Of a DNA stretch of 64,000 nt, positions 8,600-16,605 are shown one piece after another. Location: positions 573,328-637,327 of the forward strand of contig NZ_LMOU01000001.1 in NCBI RefSeq assembly GCF_001423615.1. Direction: 5' to 3'. The position numbers were made by a program, and so were the translations under genes. The notes beneath the pieces are model-generated. The model did no database searches and was not told where the DNA came from. It saw only the letters and a list, made by a program, of their open reading frames with translations. This DNA comes from Microbacterium sp. Leaf159. GTDB taxonomy: Bacteria; Actinomycetota; Actinomycetes; Actinomycetales; Microbacteriaceae. Positions within the stretch are counted from its first letter, which is position 1. Each line of letters starts with the position of its first letter.

Positions 8600-9515
8600 T
8601 GTCGCACGCGTCGAGCGCACCTGGAAGCAGTTCGTGCCCTCGGCAGTCCTGCACGACGTGGATCCCCATCGCTTCTACTTCGACTGGCAGTCCGCCGACC
8701 TCGGTGCGGTGACTCTGGTCCGATACGACCTCGCCGCCGAAGTGCGGTCGACGGCAGAACCCGAAGATCAGCTCCTCGCCTGCCGCGTGGAGGGTCCCGA
8801 TGCCCAGGTGCGCTCCGACAGATCCGAGCTCGACGCGAGTCGCCCCTGGCTGTCCGACGGGCCTCGCGTGCACGCGAAATGGGAACGCGGAGCCAGGGTC
8901 ACCGCGCTCATCTTCGAACGCGCCTCCCTGCAGAGACTCGCCCAGCAGATCAGCGGAGACGACACGCTGTCGCTGCACGTGACCGACCTCTCGCCGCGAT
9001 CGGCTCACGCCGCCGCCGCCTGGGATCGCATGTTCTCCTACCTCGAGCAGAGCGTCGACTCCCTCGACGACGGCGACGGCGACGCGGTGCTCAGGAACGA
9101 ACTCGCTCGGCATGCCGCAGCGACCACGCTGGCCACGTTCTCGACGACGGGCCAGCTGCACAGGCATCGGCCCACTCAGACGACCCCCGCGCCGGCGACA
9201 GTGCGCCGAGCCCTGGACTTCATCGCCGAGAACGCGCATCGCCCCATCACCGTCGACGACGTCGCGTCGGCGGTCCACATCTCGACCCGCGGGCTGCAGT
9301 ACGCGTTCCGACGCGCGCTCGACACGACCCCGGCCGAGTGTCTCAAGCGGGCGCGCCTCGACGGCGCCCACCGTGATCTCCGCTCCGGAGCCCCGAGCAC
9401 CGTCGCGGCCGTCGCCCGCAAGTGGGGGTTCTCACATCCGTCCCGGTTCGCGGTCGCCTACCGGGAGAGCTTCGGCGTACTTCCCTCCGTGACGGCGGCG
9501 ACGCACCGTCGATGA
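8574..9515 (+). CDS. AraC family transcriptional regulator
   Basis: Regulator of 313 residues with the two helix-turn-helix units of AraC/XylS proteins in the last 105 residues (VRRALDFIAENAHRPITVDD, then STRGLQYAFRRALDTTPAECL and WGFSHPSRFAVAYRESFG). The first 200 residues resemble the substrate-sensing part of AraC-type regulators of aromatic or alkyl compounds, but no effector can be named. GAGGGGG precedes the start; ATGs at 8574 and 8580 are both possible. It begins inside the exonuclease gene and probably shares its message, and no obvious target operon adjoins it. Confidence 0.85.
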   Translation: MRMRFRTGDVARVERTWKQFVPSAVLHDVDPHRFYFDWQSADLGAVTLVRYDLAAEVRSTAEPEDQLLACRVEGPDAQVRSDRSELDASRPWLSDGPRVHAKWERGARVTALIFERASLQRLAQQISGDDTLSLHVTDLSPRSAHAAAAWDRMFSYLEQSVDSLDDGDGDAVLRNELARHAAATTLATFSTTGQLHRHRPTQTTPAPATVRRALDFIAENAHRPITVDDVASAVHISTRGLQYAFRRALDTTPAECLKRARLDGAHRDLRSGAPSTVAAVARKWGFSHPSRFAVAYRESFGVLPSVTAATHRR

Positions 9516-9601
9516 CATCGCGCGAACAGAGTGTTCGCATGGTTCGCGCGCCGGGGCGGTCCTGACGGATCCGTTCCTTCGCGCATCGTAGATTCCGAGG
9601 T

Positions 9602-9934
9602 ATGGGTTCCCTCTATTACGGCGCCTCGGAGCCGATCCAGATCGAAGATCGTGCGCTCGCCCACCTCAAGGTCGTCGTGGCCACCAAATTGCGCCGCAAC
9701 GAGAGCTTCACTCTGACGTGGAAGCACCAGGACGGCCAGTCCGAGGGGCGCTCGACCGTGTGGTTGCACCCGTCCATCCCTCTCCGATTCGTCTTCGATG
9801 AGGCCGAGGCTCCCGAGCTGAGCCGTCGGTGGATCGAGGATCTGGCGCACTCGGCGAACTCGAGCGGCGGGATCATGCTCGTCGACGAGCTCCTCGAGCC
9901 GTCGGAGCAGCTCGCAGGAGTCGCCCCGCGCTGA
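9602..9934 (+). CDS. Small conserved protein (DUF7882-like)
   Basis: A 110-residue soluble protein of unknown function. Its composition (opening MGSLYYGASEPIQIEDRALA, then KLRRNESFTLTW and VWLHPSIPLRFVFDE) matches a family common in Microbacteriaceae that has often been mislabelled ATP-dependent DNA ligase; nothing like a ligase active site is present. TAGATT at 9589-9594 ends 7 nt before the ATG, suggesting a leaderless message, although a GAGG also lies very close to the start. The family assignment is from memory. Confidence 0.7.
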   Translation: MGSLYYGASEPIQIEDRALAHLKVVVATKLRRNESFTLTWKHQDGQSEGRSTVWLHPSIPLRFVFDEAEAPELSRRWIEDLAHSANSSGGIMLVDELLEPSEQLAGVAPR

Positions 9935-9955
9935 CCGGCGGAGGAGTCCGGCGCG

Positions 9956-10159
9956 TCAGAGGACCCGGTCGTCGACCGATCCACCGGTGCGCCCGCGGCG
10001 CACGATCAGTATGATCACACCGATGATGACGCCGAGCACACCCGCGGCCATCAGGATGTATCCGACCATGTTGAGGTCGATCCATGGGATCTGCACGTGC
10101 ACGGCGAACGCGAGGATCGCCCCGATCACGAACAGCGCGATTCCGGTACCGATTGTCAT
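9956..10159 (-). CDS. Small two-helix membrane protein (DUF6458-like)
   Basis: A 67-residue inner-membrane protein with two hydrophobic segments at about 5-24 (GIALFVIGAILAFAVHV) and 31-54 (NMVGYILMAAGVLGVIIGVI), separated by a short IPWIDL turn, and ending in a charged RRGRTGG tail. This is the pattern of DUF6458 proteins found next to housekeeping genes in actinobacteria; the function is unknown. The start at 10159 was taken rather than 10237 because AGGAGG lies 4 nt before it and the longer form would add an unrelated polar extension. Confidence 0.75.
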   Translation of the reverse strand: MTIGTGIALFVIGAILAFAVHVQIPWIDLNMVGYILMAAGVLGVIIGVIILIVRRGRTGGSVDDRVL

Positions 10160-10286
10160 GATGCCTCCTGAAGAGTGGCGGACATCCTGAGGATAGCCAT
10201 GGCACGCCTCGAGCGTCACCCCTGGGGCTTCGCGCACGCTCGTTCGAACGTCAGCGACAGAGCGGCGAGCGAGAGGACTGCGGAAG

Positions 10287-10360
10287 TAGGGCGGGCGGGA
10301 CTTGAACCCGCGATCGTTGGGTTATGAGCCCACTGCCTTAACCAGCTTGGCCACCGCCCC
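10287..10360 (-). tRNA. tRNA with CAU anticodon (elongator Met, or Ile2)
   Basis: A 74-nt cloverleaf: acceptor GGGGCGG pairing with CCGCCCT (one G-U), D stem GCC/GGC, anticodon loop CTCATAA (anticodon CAU) and T arm GCGGG-TTCAAGT-CCCGC. CCA is not encoded. The CAU anticodon suits elongator methionine tRNA or, if lysidine-modified, isoleucine tRNA; initiator features (three G-C pairs in the anticodon stem with a mismatched first acceptor pair) are absent. Confidence 0.9.
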
Positions 10361-10389
10361 GTGAGCACCAGCCTACCGGTCGACCTCGG

Positions 10390-10926
10390 TCAGATCGGCG
10401 TGGCCTCGGCGTGGGTCTGCAGGTGCCCCAGGTAGATGTCCGCGTTCGCGATCAGTCCTGCGCGTTCCTCGTCGCTGAGCGTCCGCCGCACCTTCGCAGG
10501 CACCCCGGCCACGAGCGAGCCGTCGGGCACCTCGGTTCCCCCGAGCACGACAGCGCCGCCGGCGATGAGGCATCCCGCACCGATGATCGCGCCGCTGAGG
10601 ATCACGGCTCCCATGCCGATGAGCGTTCCGTCTCCGATCGTGCACCCGTGGACCACGGCATTGTGGCCGATCGAGACCTTCGCGCCGACGGCGACGGGAT
10701 GTCCGGAGTCGACATGGACCGACACGTTGTCCTGCACGTTGCTCCCGGCGCCGATCACGATGCCCGCCGAATCACCGCGGAGCACGGCGTTGTACCAGAC
10801 GCTCGCTCCCGCAGCCAGCGAGACGTCGCCGACGATACGTGCGCCGTCTGCGACGAACGCATCTCCGTCGATCGAGGGAGTCTTCCCGGGGAGTACGAGA
10901 ACGGAGGATCCGGCAGCGATGCTCAT
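10390..10926 (-). CDS. Gamma-class carbonic anhydrase-like protein
   Basis: A left-handed beta-helix protein of 178 residues made of hexapeptide repeats. The three zinc-ligand histidines of gamma carbonic anhydrases are present: His71 (in VHVDSGH), His88 and His93 (in GHNAVVHG). The family includes true CO2 hydratases and homologues such as YrdA/PaaY, so activity is likely but not assured. TAGTCT at 10933-10938 lies 6 nt before the ATG with no ribosome-binding site, pointing to a leaderless transcript. tRNA-CAU lies downstream on the same strand. Confidence 0.87.
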   Translation of the reverse strand: MSIAAGSSVLVLPGKTPSIDGDAFVADGARIVGDVSLAAGASVWYNAVLRGDSAGIVIGAGSNVQDNVSVHVDSGHPVAVGAKVSIGHNAVVHGCTIGDGTLIGMGAVILSGAIIGAGCLIAGGAVVLGGTEVPDGSLVAGVPAKVRRTLSDEERAGLIANADIYLGHLQTHAEATPI

Positions 10927-10996
10927 GAGGCGAGACTACCCTCACCTCCCCCGATTTCCGCGTGATTCCGGGGCACTAAGCCGAGCCTTCGCTTGC

Positions 10997-11024
10997 TTGC
11001 GGAATGTTTTCAAGTGAGTAGCGT
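10997..11024 (+). promoter_or_regulatory. Candidate dps promoter
   Basis: TTGCGG (10997-11002) and TAGCGT (11019-11024) with a 16-bp spacer precede the dps ribosome-binding site by about 30 nt. No iron-box palindrome was seen nearby. Confidence 0.4.
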
Positions 11025-11067
11025 TGTCTTCATCAGGTACGAGAAGAGCACTTCAGAGGAGCCGAAG

Positions 11068-11553
11068 ATGAGCAAGGTACAGACCGTTTCCACCACCGCC
11101 AGCGACCCGACCGTGGCAGCTGCAGCGGCACAGTTCCTTTCGCCCGTCGTCCTCGGACTTCAGGCGCTCACGGTCAACGGCAAGCAGGCGCACTGGCACG
11201 TCCGCGGTGCGAACTTCGTCGGTGTCCACGAGCTGCTCGACACCATCGTCGCCCACGCCGGTGACTTCGCAGACACCGCAGCAGAGCGCATCGTCGCCCT
11301 GGGCCTCCCGATCGACGCGCGCATCAGCGCCGTGGCCGCGAAGGGCAGCGCGACCTCGGTCCCCGCAGGCTTCACGCAGTCCGACGAGCTCGTCCGCGCC
11401 GTCATCTCCGACATCGACGCGATCCTCGTCGACGTGAAGGCCGCGATCGACGGTCTCGACGAGGTCGACCTCACCAGCCAGGACGTCGCCATCGAGGTGA
11501 TGCGCGGACTCGAGAAGGACCGTTGGTTCCTCGTGTCGCACATCGCCGCGTAA
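11068..11553 (+). CDS. dps: Dps-family DNA-protection ferritin
   Basis: Iron-oxidising dodecameric mini-ferritin, 161 residues, that stores iron, consumes peroxide and shields DNA. The ferroxidase signature is visible: KQAHWHVRG with His42 and His44, then VHELLD and the acidic DFADTAAERI helix about 27 residues later. The start at 11068 follows GAGGAG by 6-7 nt; an upstream in-frame ATG (10993) would add a non-homologous extension and run through the likely promoter. An 18-bp hairpin closes the gene at 11564-11603, so it is a single-gene unit. The N-terminal extension is short and not lysine-rich, so DNA binding through a tail is not obvious. Confidence 0.92.
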   Translation: MSKVQTVSTTASDPTVAAAAAQFLSPVVLGLQALTVNGKQAHWHVRGANFVGVHELLDTIVAHAGDFADTAAERIVALGLPIDARISAVAAKGSATSVPAGFTQSDELVRAVISDIDAILVDVKAAIDGLDEVDLTSQDVAIEVMRGLEKDRWFLVSHIAA

Positions 11554-11563
11554 GCAGCACCTC

Positions 11564-11603
11564 ATGAGAGAGGGCACCGGGTTCTCCCGGTGCCCTCTCT
11601 CAT
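11564..11603. terminator. Strong hairpin terminator after dps
   Basis: Perfect 18-bp stem (ATGAGAGAGGGCACCGGG and its complement) with a TTCT loop, 11 nt after the dps stop. It sits between the convergent dps and amidohydrolase genes and may serve both; no long T-run follows. Confidence 0.88.
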
Positions 11604-11615
11604 TCGTGCTGGATG

Positions 11616-13112
11616 TCAGGCTCCGTGCGTGACACGACCGGCGACCATCGTCGCGATGATCGGCATGCCCCGCAGGTCGCTGCCCGACGCGGTCAGCGGG
11701 TCGAACCCGCACAGCACGATGTCAGCGAGCTCTCCCGGTCGGAGAGCCGTGCGCACACTCGCCTGAAGGGCCTGCTCACGCGTCAGCCTCTCTTCGGGGT
11801 GCCACGGGTCGCGGTCGTCATCGGTGCGCGTCACGGCCGCGGCGATCGCCTGCCACGGGTCGAGGGGAGCGACGGGGGCATCCGAGCCGAACCTCAGCTC
11901 CACTCCCGCGTCGCGCAGGGCACCGAGGGGGTACCCGATCGACGTCTGCCCCGCCCAGTGCTTCCCGACGAGATCGCGGTCGTCGAGAGCATGCTGCGGC
12001 TGCACGCTGGCGATCACTCCGAGCCGGCCGAAGCGGGCGAGATCCGCATGCCTCACGAGCTGAGCATGCTCGATCGTGCCCACGGCCCCCGACACGGTGA
12101 AGGCATCGAGAGCGCCGGTGACCGCACGATCCCCGATCGCGTGCACGGCGACCGATAGCCCGGCTCCCGTGGCGACTGTGAGCAGCTCGGTGAGTTCTGC
12201 GGGCGGGACCGTGAGCACTCCGAAGTTCTCGGGATCGCCAGGGTAGGAGTGCGAGCACGCCGCGGTCCGCGTCCCCAGGGATCCGTCGCTGATGATCTTC
12301 AGCGGTCCGACGTGCACCAGACCGCGTCCGGCCTCCGGCGCGTCCGGCGCCTCGTGGAGTTCCCCGCTCCGCAGACCCGCCGCGATGGCGCGGGTCAGAT
12401 CGAACGGATAGACAGCGAACTCGACGCGATGAGAGGCGAAGCCCGCCGCCACCCGCCGCGGCCAGGCATCGGCGTTCCATGCCATGTCGAAGTCGACGAG
12501 GCCGGTGACGCCGCGGGATGCTGCCCGCTCCCCTGCCGCCCGCACGGCGATGTCGCCACGATCGGGGTCGACGGCGTTGAGCCTGCGGGAGATCTCGAAC
12601 GCATCCTGCTCGCGCAGCATCCCATCCGAGCTCGTGAAGCCTTCGAGTGACAGCGCCGCGGAGTTGAGCCACGTGCTGTGCACGTCGGCATTGATCAGAT
12701 ACGTGGGTATCGACCCTGTGGCGCCGTCGAGGAGCGCGAGGGTCGGCACATCCGGCCACATGGCGTCTCGGAATCCGCTGCCGACCTTGCGGCCGTCCGG
12801 CAACGGCGCGGATGCGGACATGATCGCCGCTGCCTCCGCCGCCGACGCCGCTCCGCCCAGAGCGACCCGCTCGGTCGCGAGTGCCCACTGCACGGTGTGC
12901 ACGTGGTTGTCCCACAGGCCCGGCACCGCCCAGGCGCCGCGCCCGTCGAGCACCTCTCCCTGCAGGGTCATCGCGCCGGTGGGAGCGATGTCGCTGATGC
13001 GGCCGCCGTCGATGAAGATGTCGACCGGTTCGTCGTCGACCAGGAACTCCTGGCCGGGACCGGCGATCCGCACGCCCGTGATCGTCCCGACGCGGGCTCC
13101 GACGCTGCTCAC
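11616..13112 (-). CDS. Amidohydrolase family protein (YtcJ/NfdA-like)
   Basis: Metal-dependent hydrolase of 498 residues on a TIM barrel. Metal-binding elements are DNHVHT near residue 68-73, a candidate lysine ligand in HVGPLKIISDGSLGTRTAACS near 270, the histidines in VAVHAIGDRA and GTIEHAQLV, and the late aspartate in RFGSDAPVAPLDP. This set matches YtcJ-type enzymes, which hydrolyse N-substituted formamides or related amides; the substrate cannot be fixed. The GTG start overlaps the stop of the upstream PaiB-like gene by 4 bp and has GGAGG 6 nt upstream. Confidence 0.85.
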   Translation of the reverse strand: MSSVGARVGTITGVRIAGPGQEFLVDDEPVDIFIDGGRISDIAPTGAMTLQGEVLDGRGAWAVPGLWDNHVHTVQWALATERVALGGAASAAEAAAIMSASAPLPDGRKVGSGFRDAMWPDVPTLALLDGATGSIPTYLINADVHSTWLNSAALSLEGFTSSDGMLREQDAFEISRRLNAVDPDRGDIAVRAAGERAASRGVTGLVDFDMAWNADAWPRRVAAGFASHRVEFAVYPFDLTRAIAAGLRSGELHEAPDAPEAGRGLVHVGPLKIISDGSLGTRTAACSHSYPGDPENFGVLTVPPAELTELLTVATGAGLSVAVHAIGDRAVTGALDAFTVSGAVGTIEHAQLVRHADLARFGRLGVIASVQPQHALDDRDLVGKHWAGQTSIGYPLGALRDAGVELRFGSDAPVAPLDPWQAIAAAVTRTDDDRDPWHPEERLTREQALQASVRTALRPGELADIVLCGFDPLTASGSDLRGMPIIATMVAGRVTHGA

Positions 13113-13750
13113 CTGGTTCCTCCTGCGCGGGCCTGCTGGGCACGCCTCATCTCCGCGGCCAGTTCAGGCTGTGCGTACGGGCCGTCGCCCTCGAGTTCCG
13201 CGATCACGGTGTCGACCGTCTCGACCGGCTTGTTCTGGCTGAGCTTGCGCTTGGCGACCACGCGGGTGGGGGTGAGCCGGAAACCGACCGTCCCCGCAGC
13301 GAGTCGTGACACGAAAGCCGGGTCGTTCGGGCGCGCCCACATGCCCCGAGGGTCGGGCATCCGACCCTCGAACCGGTCGACGAGTCGATCGAGCACTGCG
13401 AGGTTCTCCTCGTCGGTGAGGATCTCGGGGACCCCCGCCAGGTGCACCGCGGTGTAGTTCCAGGTCGGCACAGCCTGGACATCGCCGTACCAGCCCGGCG
13501 AGATGTAGCCGTGCGGCCCCTGGAAGACGACGAGGAGCTCCCGCTCCCCCATCCCGTGGATCAGGTCGTCTGGCCGGCCGACATGTCCGACGATCGTCAG
13601 GTCGTCGTGATCGTCGTCGAGCAGAGCCACATAGTGCGATGACACGAGTCCGTCCGGACCGTTGCTCACGATCGTCGTCCATGGGTTCGCATCGATGACT
13701 CGCCGGATCTCGGCGACATCCGCGAGCGTGAAGCTGGGGTTCTGACGCAT
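13109..13750 (-). CDS. FMN-binding negative regulator, PaiB-like
   Basis: A 213-residue split-barrel flavoprotein of the PaiB family. Recognisable segments are NPWTTIVSNGPDGLVSSHYV at about 22-41, GHVGRPDDLIHGMG, FQGPHGYISPGWYG, and PTWNYTAVHLAG, the last two being the family hallmarks. In Bacillus PaiB is linked to control of sporulation and degradative enzymes; in actinobacteria the role is unclear. TAGGCT at 13757-13762 lies 6 nt before the ATG with no ribosome-binding site (leaderless-type). Its stop overlaps the amidohydrolase start by 4 bp, so the two are coupled. Confidence 0.85.
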   Translation of the reverse strand: MRQNPSFTLADVAEIRRVIDANPWTTIVSNGPDGLVSSHYVALLDDDHDDLTIVGHVGRPDDLIHGMGERELLVVFQGPHGYISPGWYGDVQAVPTWNYTAVHLAGVPEILTDEENLAVLDRLVDRFEGRMPDPRGMWARPNDPAFVSRLAAGTVGFRLTPTRVVAKRKLSQNKPVETVDTVIAELEGDGPYAQPELAAEMRRAQQARAGGTR

Positions 13751-13773
13751 CGTCCCAGCCTATGGCCGCCGGC

Positions 13774-14772
13774 TCACGCCTGGCAGCGCGGACACCAGTA
13801 CAGCTTGCGCGCACCGATCTCCTCGAGTGCGATCTCCGTGCCGCAGACGCGGCACGGGAGACCTGCCCGGTGATAGACCCAATGACGGTCGTCGCGGCTC
13901 GCCATCGCCGCGCGATACTGATCGGGCGAGAGATCGTCCATGGTCATCATCTGACCGGTCTCGACTCCGATCGCGAGCAGGCCCACCCAGTCGTGCCACA
14001 GCGCGCGCACGACGTCCTCCGGCACATCGCGCCCCGGCGTGTGGGGGTTCAACCGCTGACGGAAGAGCATCTCCGCGCGGTACACGTTGCCGATGCCGCT
14101 CACCACCGCCTGGTCCATGAGCAGAAGGGCGATCACGGTCTGCTTCTTGCGCACTGCCCGCACGAAGCGTTCCTCGTTCTGCGCCGGATCGCCCACGAGA
14201 GGATCCGGGCCCAACTTGGCGACGCTGGCCAGCATCTCCTCCGGAGTCTGAAGCACGCACGCGGTCGGCCCTCGCAGGTCGGCGGCCGTGATGTCGGTCA
14301 TCAGGCGCAGTCGCACCTGACCCACGATCGGAGGCGGCCACTCCAGTCCCTCGTCGGCGAGACCCTTGGTCTGCTCGGACATCCGCACGTGCACTCGCGT
14401 GCGCCGCGGTGCGCCGATCGATGCGAGGGAGTTCTCCCCCGCATCGTCGAGGATCTCGTCGTCGACGACGGTGCCCCGCTGGTTGGTCTGCCCCATGCGC
14501 CCGTTCGCGGACGCGATCGTCGGGTCGACCAGGATCTCCCCGGCGAAGTCCCATGCCCCGTAGAGGCCGAGATGGACCCTCAGCCAGAGGTCGCCCTCCG
14601 CCTCGAGGAACATCTGCTTGCCGACGGCCTGAACGCTGAGCGCCTCACGTCCGTCGAGCACGGCCGCGCCTTCGGCGAATCGCCCCTGAGGGCTCGATGC
14701 GCTCATCGCTTTGCCGACGAAGTTCCGCTCGAACTGGCGCGCGATGCGGTGGACGGAATGTCCCTCGGGCAT
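13774..14772 (-). CDS. nei: Fpg/Nei family DNA glycosylase (endonuclease VIII-like)
   Basis: Base-excision DNA glycosylase/AP lyase of 332 residues. The catalytic N-terminus is PEGHS after Met removal, with the beta-hairpin lysine in VGKQMFLE near 53; a helix-two-turn-helix is in GIGNVYRAE near 228-236, and a zinc finger CRVC...CPRC closes the protein. Compared with Escherichia coli Nei (263 residues) it carries an extra stretch of about 55 residues around 90-150. PEGHSVHR rather than PELPEVE at the start points to the Nei branch, acting on oxidised pyrimidines. It follows rpiB with a 1-nt gap. Confidence 0.87.
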   Translation of the reverse strand: MPEGHSVHRIARQFERNFVGKAMSASSPQGRFAEGAAVLDGREALSVQAVGKQMFLEAEGDLWLRVHLGLYGAWDFAGEILVDPTIASANGRMGQTNQRGTVVDDEILDDAGENSLASIGAPRRTRVHVRMSEQTKGLADEGLEWPPPIVGQVRLRLMTDITAADLRGPTACVLQTPEEMLASVAKLGPDPLVGDPAQNEERFVRAVRKKQTVIALLLMDQAVVSGIGNVYRAEMLFRQRLNPHTPGRDVPEDVVRALWHDWVGLLAIGVETGQMMTMDDLSPDQYRAAMASRDDRHWVYHRAGLPCRVCGTEIALEEIGARKLYWCPRCQA

Positions 14773-14773
14773 G

Positions 14774-15259
14774 TCAGGCTCGCGGGTCCGGAAGGAGGGA
14801 GCCGTCGCGCTCGAAGTCTGCGATCTGACCGATGCGGCGGACGTGGCGCTCGTCGTGCGAGAACGGCGTCGAGATGAAGGTGTCGATGAAGGAGGTGACC
14901 TCGTCGAACGTGTGCTGACGCGCTCCGATCGAGATCACGTTGGCATCGTTGTGCTCGCGGGCGAGCTCGGCCGTCGAGGTGTTCCACACCAGAGCTGCGC
15001 GGATGCCCTCGACCTTGTTCGCGGCGATCTGCTCGCCGTTGCCCGATCCTCCGAAGACCACGCCGAGCGTGTCGATCCCGGACTCCTGATCGGCGACCAC
15101 GGCCTGCGCCGCGCGGATGCAGAAGGCGGGGTAATCGTCGACGGCGTGGTATTCCACAGGCCCGTGATCCACGACCTCGTGACCTGCACCGCGCAGGTGA
15201 TCCTGCAGCTGCGTGGAGAAGTCGAGACCGGCGTGATCGGTGGCGATATGGATGCGCAT
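14774..15259 (-). CDS. rpiB: Ribose-5-phosphate isomerase B
   Basis: Interconverts ribose 5-phosphate and ribulose 5-phosphate in the pentose phosphate pathway. The 161-residue protein opens with MRIHIATDHAG, the RpiB signature with the catalytic base region, and has VFGGSGNGEQIAANKVEGIRAA around the phosphate and base-binding loop. The loop has Ser in SGNGE where many family members have Cys or Thr (GTGxG), as in mycobacterial RpiB. The start at 15259 rather than 15310 is supported by TAGGAT at 15267-15272 ending 7 nt upstream (leaderless-type). It precedes nei on the same strand with a 1-nt gap. Confidence 0.88.
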   Translation of the reverse strand: MRIHIATDHAGLDFSTQLQDHLRGAGHEVVDHGPVEYHAVDDYPAFCIRAAQAVVADQESGIDTLGVVFGGSGNGEQIAANKVEGIRAALVWNTSTAELAREHNDANVISIGARQHTFDEVTSFIDTFISTPFSHDERHVRRIGQIADFERDGSLLPDPRA

Positions 15260-15266
15260 GGCATCC

Positions 15267-15272
15267 ATCCTA
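15267..15272 (-). promoter_or_regulatory. Leaderless-type -10 box that sets the rpiB start
   Basis: TAGGAT ends 7 nt before the ATG at 15259, favouring that codon over the longer ATGs at 15268 and 15310. Confidence 0.5.
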
Positions 15273-15296
15273 GAAGCGCCGAGCGTCAGCGGGTGC

Positions 15297-16481
15297 TCAC
15301 GGGGCGACACCGGCCGCAGCCGGCTTGAACCCCGCTCGCACGTTCTCGCAGCATCCTGGGCGGCACACGTCGAAGGCGCCGGGAAGCGCGGTGACGTGCG
15401 GTCGCTCCTCGTTCGGTCGTCCCTCGAGACGCTCGATGATCAGATCCACGATGCCCGACACGAATGACGGGGCGACGCCAGGGGTCGGCGTCCGCGTGAA
15501 CGCGAGCCCCGCCTCTTCTGCAGCCTCCGCGGCCTCGGTGTCGAGGTCCCACAGGACCTCCATGTGGTCGCTCATGAATCCGACCGGAACCACGGCGACG
15601 GCTTTCCGGCCACGCTCCGGCAGTTCACCGATCACGTCGCACACGTCGGGCTCGAGCCACGGCTGCGAAGCGGGGCCGGAGCGCGACTGATAGACGAGCT
15701 CCCATGAGACGTCCGCGGCCGCGGGAATGCTTGCGCGCACCCGATCCATGACCCAGGCGGCGACGGCGAGGTGCTGCGCGGCATAGGCTCCGCCCTCTCC
15801 CCAGTCGATGTCCCTGGCGCCCGAGCGCTCGGCGTCGGCGGTCGGGATGCTGTGGGTGGAGAAGAGGATCTGGATGTCCGCGGCGGCGATGCCCTCGGCG
15901 AGGAACGTCTCGACGGCTTCCCGCACGCCGGTCTCGAAGGACTCGACGAACCCGGGGTGGTCGTAGAACGGACGGATCTTGTCGATCGTCACCGTCTCAC
16001 CGAGCTTCGTGTCCTCGAGGACGCGCGCGAAGTCCTCCCGGTACTGACGGCAGCTGGAGAAGGAGCTGTACGCGCTGGTGGCGAACGCGAGGAGCGTCGT
16101 CTTGCCGTCGGCCGCAGCCTCCGTCACGACCTCTTCGAGGTAGGGGCTCCAGTTGCGGTTGCCCCAGTAGACGGGAAGATCGATCCCGCGTCGCGCGAGT
16201 TCGCCCTCGAGAGCCTCTTTGAGGATGCGGTTCTGCCCGTTGATCGGGCTGACCCCGCCGAAGTGGCGGTAGTGGTGGGCGACCTCTTCGAGGCGCTCGT
16301 CGGGGATTCCTCGACCTCGCGTCACGTTGCGGAGGAAGGGGATGACGTCGTCCTGGCCCTCGGGCCCTCCGAACCCGGCGAGGAGGATGCCGTCATACGC
16401 GACGGGCGTCGTCATATAAGGGGCACCGGAGGCGGCGGCAGCAGAGGCAAAGGGGACGGTGTTCGGCTCGATCGCGGTCAC
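15297..16481 (-). CDS. cpfC: Ferrochelatase (coproporphyrin III type)
   Basis: Inserts ferrous iron into a porphyrin; in actinobacteria the substrate is coproporphyrin III in the coproporphyrin-dependent haem route. Of 394 residues, the opening LLAGFGGPEGQDDVIPFL, the catalytic His in ILFSTHSIP and the glutamate region GFMSDHMEVLWDLD are clear. Cysteines in SSCRQYRED and the C-terminal CRPGCC match the Fe-S cluster ligands of actinobacterial enzymes. The GTG start at 16481 has AAGGAT 6 nt upstream; an internal ATG (M23) would trim a low-complexity extension. The gene is alone, not clustered with other haem genes. The older symbol is hemH. Confidence 0.9.
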   Translation of the reverse strand: MTAIEPNTVPFASAAAASGAPYMTTPVAYDGILLAGFGGPEGQDDVIPFLRNVTRGRGIPDERLEEVAHHYRHFGGVSPINGQNRILKEALEGELARRGIDLPVYWGNRNWSPYLEEVVTEAAADGKTTLLAFATSAYSSFSSCRQYREDFARVLEDTKLGETVTIDKIRPFYDHPGFVESFETGVREAVETFLAEGIAAADIQILFSTHSIPTADAERSGARDIDWGEGGAYAAQHLAVAAWVMDRVRASIPAAADVSWELVYQSRSGPASQPWLEPDVCDVIGELPERGRKAVAVVPVGFMSDHMEVLWDLDTEAAEAAEEAGLAFTRTPTPGVAPSFVSGIVDLIIERLEGRPNEERPHVTALPGAFDVCRPGCCENVRAGFKPAAAGVAP

Positions 16482-16605
16482 CTCCCCATCCTTTCACCTT
16501 CGGAGAGTGAGACAGGCCGCCGTGCTGGCGTAGGCTGTCATGGTTGCCGTGGGCGCCAACTGCGCTGGGTTGCGGCAGCATCCCCTCACCCCTGGGAGTA
16601 CCGCT

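Noticed and set aside
16540..16605. ATG at 16540 as the pepN start
   Set aside because: It would add 22 residues unlike any PepN N-terminus and lies only 3 nt after the likely -10 box; GTG 16606 has a ribosome-binding site and the family's usual start.
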